From contig CANLTE010000005.1 in assembly GCA_947493885.1 (NCBI GenBank), positions 62,001 through 126,000 on the forward strand: a stretch of DNA of 64,000 nucleotides, in the 5' to 3' direction. Positions 17,899 to 25,341 of the stretch are shown here, in pieces. The notes under the pieces are model-generated. The model made no database searches. It was given only the letters and a program-made list of their open reading frames with translations, and was not told where the DNA came from. The position numbers and the translations under genes were made by a program. This stretch comes from an uncultured Maribacter sp. Lineage in GTDB: Bacteria > Bacteroidota > Bacteroidia > Flavobacteriales > Flavobacteriaceae. Numbering within the stretch: position 1 is the stretch's first letter; the number at the start of each line of letters is the position of its first letter.

Positions 17899-18234
17899 TT
17901 TTTGACAAATGTATAAGTAGTAATGCATTCTTTTCATGGAATATGACACTATAAAACCTCTTTTTATACCACTTTAAAACCTGCTAAAACACAGGTTTTA
18001 AACGCAACTCTTTGTTTTTTAAACAACTATTAATTACGTAAGTGTACAGATAGGTAAAATACGTATGCCAAGAAGAAAAATATAACAGTGAATTTTAACA
18101 AATAGAGAAACTAATCTAATTGCAAATAGAAGACCCCCAAATATTACGGAATAACGAAACAAGCAATTATTACGGTAAAATTTTAAGAGGAAACATAAGC
18201 AAAAACTGTTCTTCAGTTTTTGATAATACTAGAG
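17899..18234. other. Intergenic stretch between the redox operon and nrtA
   Basis: No ORF with coding character is seen. It holds two TACGTA half-site relatives (18035-18040, 18060-18065) that lack a good partner half, and a hairpin next to the cytochrome c stop. The rest is plain AT-rich DNA. Confidence 0.5.
18200..18222 (-). terminator. Putative terminator of the globin-cytochrome operon
   Basis: CAAAAACTG and CAGTTTTTG form a perfect 9-bp stem around a 5-base loop, 13 bases after the cytochrome c stop codon. The T run lies in the stem, so termination may be partial. Confidence 0.45.
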
Positions 18235-18945
18235 TTACTTATTTAGCAGAGATTTAACCCATTCTGGTTCTGATAGCCCATAATACTTTTTATTGCTTCC
18301 AAAAGGATCTGCTCCTCCTTTAAAGTAATCTTTAATGGTTTTCAATGGAATGGTATCTTTTAATTTATGAGGAACTTCATAAGTGTGATTCCCATGAAAA
18401 TCATGACACTGAATGCAAGTGTCCCATTCTTCTGAGGCTATTAATTGTTTGTGCGAAATATCAAGGGGGTCTTCTTCTACTTCTAAGTCTTGATGACAAT
18501 TATAACAGTAGTTAACTTTACTTATGGTTACACGGGCACCATGGTGTTCTGAATGACATGTAATACACGAAGTGGCATCTATATTTTTTATTGCATCTTT
18601 AAACCTTGGCTCAGAAAAACTATATGTAGGGTGCCTATCATTAGGTCTGTCATGACACTCTAAACAATTATTTGAAGTAACGTCTTTTGTTCCAAAGTCC
18701 GCACTATGTGCTCTTGCACCAACCATGTAAGATAAGTTAGATTGTATTTGCTGTGATAAGTTCCCTTCCGCATCTGCATGACAGGTTACACATGAAATTT
18801 CTTCATGCCCTGAATTCATAGGACCAATAGAAACATAATCTTTGGAAGCATCTAACGTAAGAAAAACAAAAATTAGCACTCCTATAAGTAATCCTATACC
18901 TCCACCAATTACTTGTCTTTTTCTTAATGGGCTTATCTTAAACAT
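18235..18945 (-). CDS. Membrane-anchored pentaheme cytochrome c
   Basis: The 236-residue protein has one N-terminal membrane span (about residues 12-32) and a periplasmic domain with exactly five CxxCH heme sites: C52VTCH, C94LECH, C127ITCH, C147YNCH and C177IQCH. Extra His residues (for example HxEHHG after heme 3 and HDFHGNH after heme 5) could be distal ligands. The anchor plus multiheme layout recalls NapC/NirT-type or cytochrome c3-family quinol or electron-conduit proteins. It is the last gene of the operon that begins with the globin and directly follows the flavin/2Fe-2S reductase gene, so it may take electrons from that chain. The final acceptor is unknown. Confidence 0.82.
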   Translation of the reverse strand: MFKISPLRKRQVIGGGIGLLIGVLIFVFLTLDASKDYVSIGPMNSGHEEISCVTCHADAEGNLSQQIQSNLSYMVGARAHSADFGTKDVTSNNCLECHDRPNDRHPTYSFSEPRFKDAIKNIDATSCITCHSEHHGARVTISKVNYCYNCHQDLEVEEDPLDISHKQLIASEEWDTCIQCHDFHGNHTYEVPHKLKDTIPLKTIKDYFKGGADPFGSNKKYYGLSEPEWVKSLLNK

Positions 18946-18963
18946 AAAAAAATATAAAAATTG

Positions 18964-19992
18964 TTAGTATGCTATAACTACATGCTCACTTTCTGGATAA
19001 CTTATACAGGTTAAAATTTTGCCTTCGTCCACCTCTTTCTGCTCCAAGAAATGGCCCTCAGTCATTTTGATGTCTCCAGAAATACATGTTGCTTTACAAC
19101 TCGCACACATTCCTGAACGACAAGAATATGGTAGCACTACATTATTTGACATTGCACCTTGTAGGATAGACTTATTTCCGGGAATTTCAATTTTATGCGA
19201 TGCACCATCATGCTTAATTTCGACCTTGCTTATTAAATCTTTTCCCGTAATTTTTACTTTGGGGCTTTTAAAAAGTTCTACTTTAATTTGGTTTCTTTCC
19301 ACCCCATTTTCGTTTAAAATAGCTTTTATACTTTCCATATAACCAAAAGGGCCGCAAATCATGTATACATGATTATCAAAAGAAAGGTTATACTTTTTTA
19401 AAATAGTAGTTATTATCTCGTTGGTTGCTAAGCCTGAATAATACTTAGCATCAGCTTGATTATTTGTAGTTAATATATGAGCCACAGCCAACTTATCTGG
19501 GTAACTTTCTTCTAAAAGTTCTATTTCTTTTTTAAAAATTATAGCATCAAAATTTTGATTGGCATAAACAAGTAATATTTTAGAATTAGGTTCTTTTGTA
19601 AGCACCGAATTTATGATAGAAAAAATAGGTGTTATACCACTTCCTCCAGCAAAAAGAACATATTGCTTTTGTTGATTTTTTTGTGGTTCAATATAAAAAC
19701 TACCGCTAGGCTTGTCTATTTCTAAAGCATCACCAACTTTTAAACCATCGTGTACGTAATTAGACACTAATCCTTTTTCTACGCGCTTTATAGTAACTCT
19801 TAAATCTTTATCTAAATAAGGATTACTACTAAATGAGTAAGCTCTTTTATGTGTGGCTCCTTTAATGCTAAAATGTAACGTTAAAAATTGCCCTGGCTTG
19901 TACTTAACTTTCTTAAATAACCCACCATTTTTAAAGGATATCGTAACTGCGTCTTGTGTTTCTTTTATAATTTTCTGTACAATCAATTTCAT
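18964..19992 (-). CDS. FAD- and NAD(P)-binding reductase with C-terminal plant-type 2Fe-2S ferredoxin domain
   Basis: The 342-residue protein has three modules: an FAD barrel with R50-A-Y-S and a GxxSNYVHD segment, an NAD(P) domain starting at GGSGITP (about residues 116-122) with CGPFGYM near 213, and a 2Fe-2S ferredoxin with C291, C296, C299 and C329. This is the order found in PaaE-like and other ferredoxin-NADP-reductase-type oxidoreductases. It has no globin domain, but a single-domain globin is encoded in the same operon, so the two could work like a split flavohemoglobin. Alternatively it feeds the cytochrome b encoded directly upstream, 8 bases away. Confidence 0.87.
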   Translation of the reverse strand: MKLIVQKIIKETQDAVTISFKNGGLFKKVKYKPGQFLTLHFSIKGATHKRAYSFSSNPYLDKDLRVTIKRVEKGLVSNYVHDGLKVGDALEIDKPSGSFYIEPQKNQQKQYVLFAGGSGITPIFSIINSVLTKEPNSKILLVYANQNFDAIIFKKEIELLEESYPDKLAVAHILTTNNQADAKYYSGLATNEIITTILKKYNLSFDNHVYMICGPFGYMESIKAILNENGVERNQIKVELFKSPKVKITGKDLISKVEIKHDGASHKIEIPGNKSILQGAMSNNVVLPYSCRSGMCASCKATCISGDIKMTEGHFLEQKEVDEGKILTCISYPESEHVVIAY

Positions 19993-20000
19993 AATATCTT

Positions 20001-20480
20001 TTATTTATAATAAAAAACTACACCTACATGAAAGAACATTAAAATGGTTATGATTAATGAAAAGGCCACATGTAAAATCATCCATCCTTTAAACAACAAT
20101 TCACCGTTGTTTTTTATAACATCTAAATTAACATACCCCAAAAGTGTATTTGTAAAGAAAATGTAGGACAAGAGTGCCAAATATCCATAACCAAACCCTG
20201 TACTATGCGCATAAAATAAAACAGGACTTAAAGCTCCTATCCATTTATGAATTACCGTCATTTTTACAGCATGTTTTCTTAAGCGAGGTATTACTCTGGT
20301 TAACGTCAATAACCACTGAAACAAAATAAATATGGCAATTCCTAAACCAGACCACCTTTTATATAGCTCATCATGCTGTAGTTCTTCTAACCAATCCCAT
20401 TTAACTTTCAAAAAAAATTGTAGAAAGTAAACAAGCAGGAAGACCATGCCTAGAATAGAAGCATTAATATTCTTTTTCAC
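20001..20480 (-). CDS. Minimal four-helix cytochrome b with two HX13H heme-ligand pairs
   Basis: The 159-residue protein is nearly all membrane. Four spans lie near residues 9-26, 45-63, 82-108 and 131-157. Histidines H78 and H92 are 13 residues apart in sequence (HX13H), and so are H137 and H151. Two such pairs on two helices are the arrangement that binds two stacked hemes b in the ferric reductase/NADPH oxidase superfamily, although those proteins usually have six helices. A cytochrome b561-like fold is the alternative. The reductase gene follows 8 bases downstream and a pentaheme cytochrome c comes after it, which suggests electron transfer across the inner membrane. Confidence 0.65.
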   Translation of the reverse strand: MKKNINASILGMVFLLVYFLQFFLKVKWDWLEELQHDELYKRWSGLGIAIFILFQWLLTLTRVIPRLRKHAVKMTVIHKWIGALSPVLFYAHSTGFGYGYLALLSYIFFTNTLLGYVNLDVIKNNGELLFKGWMILHVAFSLIITILMFFHVGVVFYYK

Positions 20481-20533
20481 AAATACTCTTTGATTATAAG
20501 TTAAAGGTGCTCTGGTTATAATTACAGCACTAA

Positions 20534-21376
20534 TTATTTTGAAGCAACTAGTGTTTTCATTGTTGAGTAGGACGATAATTTCCTAACACTGTCTAAAAAC
20601 ACTTCTGGTGTTGGCAAATAATTACCTTCAACTGGCCATTTATCACCTATCATTGGTTTTTCGCTCTCCTTGAACTTAGAAATTTCATCCAGGTAAGCCA
20701 CGTAGATATCCACGGTGCCTTTTGCGTATGCATTTAAAACATCTACAGTTGCCTTATAGCTAAGAGAATCCTTAGGGTATTGCCAAGTGGTTGCACCCAT
20801 AACATCTCCTAATTTCCAATCGCTTTTTGCTGTTTGTTTGTGATCGTTGTGACATGTTACACAAGCTTTAGCGCTTGCCATATCAGCAAACATTGCAGTA
20901 TGTAACTTTTGTTCTTCCTCATAAAAAAACTGAGGCTTTTGGTCAATTTTTATCTGTTCAAATAATTCAGCCTGCTTTCCTTCAAATTTATTTGCATTGT
21001 TAATTGGAAAATCTGACCCCAAATACAATCCTAAAGGCACGGGTCCTTTTCTAATACTAGTAGCTACCCCTCTTAAAAAAAGTGCTGGTAATGGCCCTGC
21101 TTCAACCTCATCTTTTCTCCAGTCTTCATCAAACTTCATCCCCTGTTTTTTCCCCTGTCCTACAATGGCCTTGGTATATAATGTTCTGGTTATATCATTT
21201 TCTTTTGCAACCATTTCCAGCACCTCTTCAACAGAGAAAACGTTTTCTTCTCCATTAGATACTGTTGTTGTTTTTTCTGGAACACCTCCACATGAATTAA
21301 GTATTACCAGTGACGCCATTAATGCAAGAATATATAGCCCAAGTCTTTTTTCTAAAATTGTAGTTTCCGCTTTCAT
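20534..21376 (-). CDS. DUF3365-type heme lipoprotein
   Basis: The 280-residue protein has a hydrophobic start with lipobox LNSC (Cys29), so it is anchored at the periplasmic side of a membrane. One heme site, C172VTCH, lies in a segment typical of DUF3365/Tll0287-like PAS-like heme proteins (KACVTCHNDH, then GDVMGATTWQYP). Such domains are periplasmic sensors or redox proteins. The gene is second in the globin operon, 32 bases after it. A role in NO or redox sensing would suit the company, but no direct evidence exists. Confidence 0.75.
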   Translation of the reverse strand: MKAETTILEKRLGLYILALMASLVILNSCGGVPEKTTTVSNGEENVFSVEEVLEMVAKENDITRTLYTKAIVGQGKKQGMKFDEDWRKDEVEAGPLPALFLRGVATSIRKGPVPLGLYLGSDFPINNANKFEGKQAELFEQIKIDQKPQFFYEEEQKLHTAMFADMASAKACVTCHNDHKQTAKSDWKLGDVMGATTWQYPKDSLSYKATVDVLNAYAKGTVDIYVAYLDEISKFKESEKPMIGDKWPVEGNYLPTPEVFLDSVRKLSSYSTMKTLVASK

Positions 21377-21408
21377 AATTGTATGTTTTTTGAGTTAGCA
21401 ATTTGGTA

Positions 21409-21822
21409 TTAGTATGATGCTTTAATCATTACCGAAGACATTGTTCCGTAAACGGAAAGCCAGGCATCCTTAACTTCTGGAGTAAAATCATCTCCTAACC
21501 CCGCGGACAATGTATATATTAGGGCTGCACCAACAGTATCGTAGTGAGATTGCTCCACCTTGTATTCTATATGTCTTTTCCCCAAATTCTCTAAAACAGG
21601 GATTAACATTTCTAAATTTTTTAATCCTGCAACTGCGCTTGCCAGCATGGTCATTAATTTATTTCCTTGAGTAACCATCGCCTCGTCACTTGATGGAAAT
21701 AATTTTTTAAGATTTGGGTCCAACTCAAACAGTTTGGCATAAAATATTTCGGCTGCTGCGGGTGCTATAGGTTTTACTTTTTCAAATGATTCTTGTACTA
21801 GCGTGATTGTCTTCTCTTCCAT
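21409..21822 (-). CDS. Single-domain globin (flavohemoglobin/Vitreoscilla-type)
   Basis: The 137-residue protein has the full globin fold of the Hmp/Vgb branch and no reductase domain. Likely heme residues are proximal His84 (KRHIEYKVEQSHYDTVG), Tyr28 at B10 (IFYAKLFE) and Gln52 at E7. The Tyr-B10/Gln-E7 pair is typical of globins that turn NO and O2 into nitrate. It is the first gene of a five-gene unit that includes a FAD/2Fe-2S reductase, which could reduce it. A nearly perfect copy of the island operator lies 40 bases upstream. Detoxifying NO that arises from nitrite metabolism is the likely job. Confidence 0.87.
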   Translation of the reverse strand: MEEKTITLVQESFEKVKPIAPAAAEIFYAKLFELDPNLKKLFPSSDEAMVTQGNKLMTMLASAVAGLKNLEMLIPVLENLGKRHIEYKVEQSHYDTVGAALIYTLSAGLGDDFTPEVKDAWLSVYGTMSSVMIKASY

Positions 21823-21861
21823 AAAATAATTTGTTATCTGTAAACTTACATTCTTAAAGTC

Positions 21862-21877
21862 TACGTATTAATACGTG
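21862..21877. promoter_or_regulatory. Operator copy upstream of the globin operon
   Basis: TACGTATTAATACGTG differs from the perfect palindrome at one end base. On the minus strand it is followed by GACTTTAAG, a -7-like stretch with one extra base. A TTG about 23 bases before that could serve as -33. Confidence 0.65.
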
Positions 21878-22004
21878 GTTATAGGGCAAAAATAGAAGAA
21901 CTAACAATCATAAATCATGATATAACACAGCACCAAATGCCTTTTTAGAACATACTTAAAACTGCATTAAACAATTAAAAAACATGTTTTTACTACATAA
22001 AACA

Positions 22005-22029
22005 AAAAGACCGCCAAAGGCAGTCTTTT
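22005..22029 (-). terminator. Rho-independent terminator after the narK-fnr unit
   Basis: An 11-bp stem with one mismatch (AAAAGACCGCC paired with GGCAGTCTTTT) closes a 3-base loop. On the minus strand it is followed by a T-rich tail. It lies about 45 bases after the stop of the FNR-like gene. Confidence 0.7.
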
Positions 22030-22074
22030 AATAATCATAAGTATAACTTTACTAAACTCGTAATACTTAAAAAG

Positions 22075-22836
22075 TTAACTATCTAAATAAAAATTATGTT
22101 CTGAAATTTCTTTTTTTAGTTTTTCAACATCAACAATTCCTATTTTCTTTCCTTTTGAAGTAATAAGGTATTCTTTTTTAAGAGCAGAAAACGTTCTAAT
22201 CACCTGTTCTTCTGTTGTGCCCGCATAATCTGCATATTCTTTTCTACTTAATGGTAAATTTATAAACCCATTAAGCTCACCAAATTTACGGTTAACGAAT
22301 AATAGAGTATCTACAACTCTTTCCCGTACGGTCATTTGCGATAAAGATTTTACTCTTGCTTCACTTTTATTAAGTGCATTTGCATAAAAAAGCATTAAGT
22401 CATACGTAAAACTGGCATCTTTTTTTAAAACTTCTTGTAATAAATCTTTAGAAAAGTAGCATAATACGGAATCCTCAATAGCAATGGCCGCAATAGGGTA
22501 ATATTCTTCTGTTCCAAAGCCACGATGACCAATAATTTCTCCTTCTTTCGCTAATCTAACTATTTGCTCTCTTCCATTAATTCCGGTTCTATAAACTTTT
22601 ACTTTTCCTTTTAAAATAAAAAACAATCCGTTGACTGGAGCTCCTTCCATAATAAACTGCTGTCCTTTTTTACATTGAATTTCTGTTTTTTCATCAGCAA
22701 AATTGGAAACAAAACTGGAAGACAAGTTTCTTTTAATTAGGCACTTTTGATTTACACAAATATCGCATGAAACCGTATGAAATGAGACCTTTCTTGTTCT
22801 CATGTAATTTGCTTTATTTAATTCAAAAGTTTCCAA
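22075..22836 (-). CDS. Crp/Fnr-family regulator with an FNR-like cysteine set
   Basis: The 253-residue protein has a cNMP-type barrel (about residues 45-165) and a Crp HTH (about 180-235, LSRKEYADYAGTTEEQVIRTFSAL). Before the barrel sit C24, C27 and C32, and a further Cys at 126 lies inside it. E. coli FNR binds its oxygen-sensitive 4Fe-4S cluster with C20, C23, C29 and C122, so number and spacing agree well. The recognition helix keeps the Glu and Arg of the family (EEQVIR). The gene follows narK by 19 bases in one operon under an island operator. Sensing O2 or NO and controlling the nitrate genes is inference. Confidence 0.82.
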   Translation of the reverse strand: METFELNKANYMRTRKVSFHTVSCDICVNQKCLIKRNLSSSFVSNFADEKTEIQCKKGQQFIMEGAPVNGLFFILKGKVKVYRTGINGREQIVRLAKEGEIIGHRGFGTEEYYPIAAIAIEDSVLCYFSKDLLQEVLKKDASFTYDLMLFYANALNKSEARVKSLSQMTVRERVVDTLLFVNRKFGELNGFINLPLSRKEYADYAGTTEEQVIRTFSALKKEYLITSKGKKIGIVDVEKLKKEISEHNFYLDS

Positions 22837-22855
22837 AATATTAGTTTTAAGATTT

Positions 22856-24262
22856 TTACTTATCTGCTTTTACTGGAATTGGCTTTTTAACATCCACCTT
22901 ATTTTCCTCAGTAGCAAACTTTATTGTTAATGCTAAAACTCCAGCTAATATTACAAACCCACCTATTAAAAAGTAACCACTTGAAACCGCTGTTGCTGAA
23001 GCAGCCATTTGGGCTGTTTTAACAGCTTGTTCTCCTAAATCTGAATTCGCACTAATAGCTGAACTTTCTGCAACTGCAGATTTTGATTTTAATAACATTG
23101 CTGCAACAAAGGCTCCTACATTACCTCCAGCACCCACAATTCCCGAAATAGAACCTATTGCTTTTTTATTAATGAAAGGAACAACAGAAAATGTTGCTCC
23201 TTCCGCCATTTGAACGGACAAACTAAAGGCAATTAAAAATACCATTCCAACAGCTAAACTTGTAGTTACAGAGAAAACAGAAAGCACAACGCCTTCAACA
23301 GCCAATATTACCGCCAAAAACAAAACCCGTCCTCTTAATCCTTTTAATTTTCCGAATAAATCTCCAAAATAACCGCCCAATGTTCTTGCAAAAATATTCA
23401 TCAATGCAAAAGACAATACTAAGTTACCTGCAGTGCTTCTACTCAAACCAAATCTATTTTGTAAATAATCGTCCATTGTACCATAAACGGTAAGTTCCAT
23501 TCCAAAACAAGCGGCGTAGATTAAAAATAAAATCCACACACGGTAGTCTTTCAATGTACTTACAAAAGAAACCTCGTCCTTTTTTAAGGTAGGCATTTTA
23601 CCTTCTTTTTTAAGCTCGGCATAATTACCTTCAGGAGTATCTTGTGTAAAAAAGTAATACACAATACCCATAATAAAACACAATGCTCCGGCAATCATCA
23701 TTGAATAACGCCAAGCAACATCTTCAGCAACTCCAAAACTTACAACTGCTGCTGCAATAATCGGCATCCCTAATCGGTTGGCTCCACCACCTAAATTCCC
23801 CCATCCTGCAGAGGTTGCATTTGCTGTACCTACAATACTAGGTGCAAACATTATTGATGTATGAAATTGCGTTATTACAAATGATGCTCCAATAAATCCA
23901 ATAAACAATCTACATATTAAAAATTGAAGTGGAGTTTGCACAAATCCTAGTAAAATAACAGGAATAGCTCCAATTACTAAAAGGTACGTATAACACAATC
24001 TTGGACCATATTTATCGCATAATTTACCTATTATTAAACGTGCAAATACAGTTCCGGTAACAGCAAGCACTATAGAATTCCATTTTTGAGAAGGTGTTAA
24101 TCCTAAGTCTTTTACCACATCTGGCATAAATGGAACGATACCAAACCATGCGAAGAAACATAAGAAAAATGCTAGCGCCGTAATCCAAAATGTACGTATT
24201 GGAATGCTTTTAAAGTTTGTTAATTGTAATTTTGTTGCTTTTTTTGATTCAAAAGTTGACAT
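22856..24262 (-). CDS. narK: NarK-type nitrate/nitrite transporter (MFS)
   Basis: The 468-residue protein has twelve predicted membrane spans. It has the nitrate-signature glycine-rich segments of the NNP family: one near residues 150-165 (GWGNLGGGANRLGMP) and one near 370 (GIVGAGGNVGAF). The conserved Arg between the first helices and FARTLGG in helix 8 also fit. It would import nitrate or export nitrite across the inner membrane and thus runs parallel to the ABC importer. It is the first gene of a unit with the FNR-like regulator. An operator that abuts a -7 box lies directly upstream. Confidence 0.88.
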   Translation of the reverse strand: MSTFESKKATKLQLTNFKSIPIRTFWITALAFFLCFFAWFGIVPFMPDVVKDLGLTPSQKWNSIVLAVTGTVFARLIIGKLCDKYGPRLCYTYLLVIGAIPVILLGFVQTPLQFLICRLFIGFIGASFVITQFHTSIMFAPSIVGTANATSAGWGNLGGGANRLGMPIIAAAVVSFGVAEDVAWRYSMMIAGALCFIMGIVYYFFTQDTPEGNYAELKKEGKMPTLKKDEVSFVSTLKDYRVWILFLIYAACFGMELTVYGTMDDYLQNRFGLSRSTAGNLVLSFALMNIFARTLGGYFGDLFGKLKGLRGRVLFLAVILAVEGVVLSVFSVTTSLAVGMVFLIAFSLSVQMAEGATFSVVPFINKKAIGSISGIVGAGGNVGAFVAAMLLKSKSAVAESSAISANSDLGEQAVKTAQMAASATAVSSGYFLIGGFVILAGVLALTIKFATEENKVDVKKPIPVKADK

Positions 24263-24294
24263 AACTCTATTTTTATACTTAGTTTGATGATGAT

Positions 24295-24316
24295 CAAAAC
24301 TACGTATAAATACTTA
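24295..24316 (-). promoter_or_regulatory. narK promoter: operator directly abutting the -7 box
   Basis: The operator copy TACGTATAAATACTTA (24301-24316) is followed on the minus strand by GTTTTG. The last TA of the operator and these six bases form TAGTTTTG, a perfect TAnnTTTG -7 box (24302-24295). No TTG is present at -33. Leader length to the narK ATG is about 26 bases. Confidence 0.68.
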
Positions 24317-24440
24317 TTTTGTCGTAAAAAAAACTGTAAACCACTCCAGATTTACGAAAATGCGGAAAAGACTATTAAAATTTTAAACTTTTGAAAAAAA
24401 GTTACTGACTTAATTATAGAATCAATTTTACGAAATAGTT

Positions 24441-25214
24441 TTATATGTGCGAATGTAACACTCGCTGCAACTCTTCTTCGAAGAACGAAGGGTGTTCCAA
24501 CACCACATCTCCAACTACAATAATACCAGGCTGTTGTATATTAATTTTACCAACAATATCATCCGCTTCTGATAAACTTCCAACAACACAAGATTCATTA
24601 GACAATGTCCCATTTTGAATAAGGGCAACTGGAGTGTACCCTTTTCGATATTTACTTATAATTTTAGTGATATTTGTAAATTTTCGCATTCCCATTAATA
24701 TCACCATGGTTGCAGATGATTTTGCTGCTAAAACCAAGTCTTCAGAAAAAGTACCATCTTTTTTAGTCGCTGTCATTACCCAAAAACTACTGCTAACCCC
24801 CCGTTTTGTAACGGGTATGCCCTGACTTTCTGGTACCGCAATAGCACTACTTATTCCAGGAACAACTGAAACAGGAATACCAAAAGATTCTACAAATTCT
24901 ATTTCTTCACTTGCCCTACCAAAAACAAAAGGATCTCCTCCCTTTAATCGTACAACATGACCATATTCAAAAGCCTTTTCTACAATTACCTTATTTATTT
25001 CATCCTGTGTTAAAGAATGTTCTCCACTACGTTTACCTACGTATATTTTTGGAATAGTATGGGATATCTCATTGAGCAATTCACTACTAATCAAAGCATC
25101 ATACAAAATAACATCTGCAGACTGTAATGCCTTAAATCCTCTTCTAGTAATTAAGTCACTACTACCAGGTCCCGCTCCTACTAAAGTTACTTTCGATTTT
25201 TTAAGCGCGCTCAT
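24441..25214 (-). CDS. cobA: Uroporphyrinogen-III C-methyltransferase
   Basis: The 257-residue SAM-dependent enzyme converts uroporphyrinogen III to precorrin-2, the first step to siroheme for nitrite reductase. It has the family's N-terminal VGAGPGSSDLITRRG (residues 12-26), the RLKGGDPFVFGRASEE motif (near 90-105) and a later GTLSNE segment. It lacks the fused CysG-N oxidase/ferrochelatase, which is encoded separately at 30730. It is divergent from nirB, and both promoters carry the island operator. Confidence 0.92.
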   Translation of the reverse strand: MSALKKSKVTLVGAGPGSSDLITRRGFKALQSADVILYDALISSELLNEISHTIPKIYVGKRSGEHSLTQDEINKVIVEKAFEYGHVVRLKGGDPFVFGRASEEIEFVESFGIPVSVVPGISSAIAVPESQGIPVTKRGVSSSFWVMTATKKDGTFSEDLVLAAKSSATMVILMGMRKFTNITKIISKYRKGYTPVALIQNGTLSNESCVVGSLSEADDIVGKINIQQPGIIVVGDVVLEHPSFFEEELQRVLHSHI

Positions 25215-25255
25215 AATTTCTAATTTTTTAGTGCCAACTATTATGAATTCAGCAA

Positions 25256-25277
25256 CAAAACTACGTGTTTATTTTTA
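25256..25277 (-). promoter_or_regulatory. cobA promoter: degenerate operator abutting the -7 box
   Basis: The plus-strand TACGTGTTTATTTTTA (25262-25277) is one good half-site and one decayed half. On the minus strand ACGTA continues as GTTTTG, making TAGTTTTG (25263-25256) with the same geometry as at narK. Confidence 0.5.
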
Positions 25278-25294
25278 TAAAAACACATAAAAAA

Positions 25295-25316
25295 TACGTA
25301 ATACTACGTATTTTTG
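25295..25316 (+). promoter_or_regulatory. nirB promoter: operator directly abutting the -7 box
   Basis: TACGTAATACTACGTA (25295-25310) has perfect TACGTA outer arms in 7-2-7 spacing. Its last TA begins TATTTTTG (25309-25316), a perfect -7 box. No TTG lies at a -33 distance. The nirB ATG follows 26 bases after the box, and a further TACGTA half overlaps the start codon. Confidence 0.7.
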
Positions 25317-25341
25317 TATCGAAATATCAAATATAGTACGT

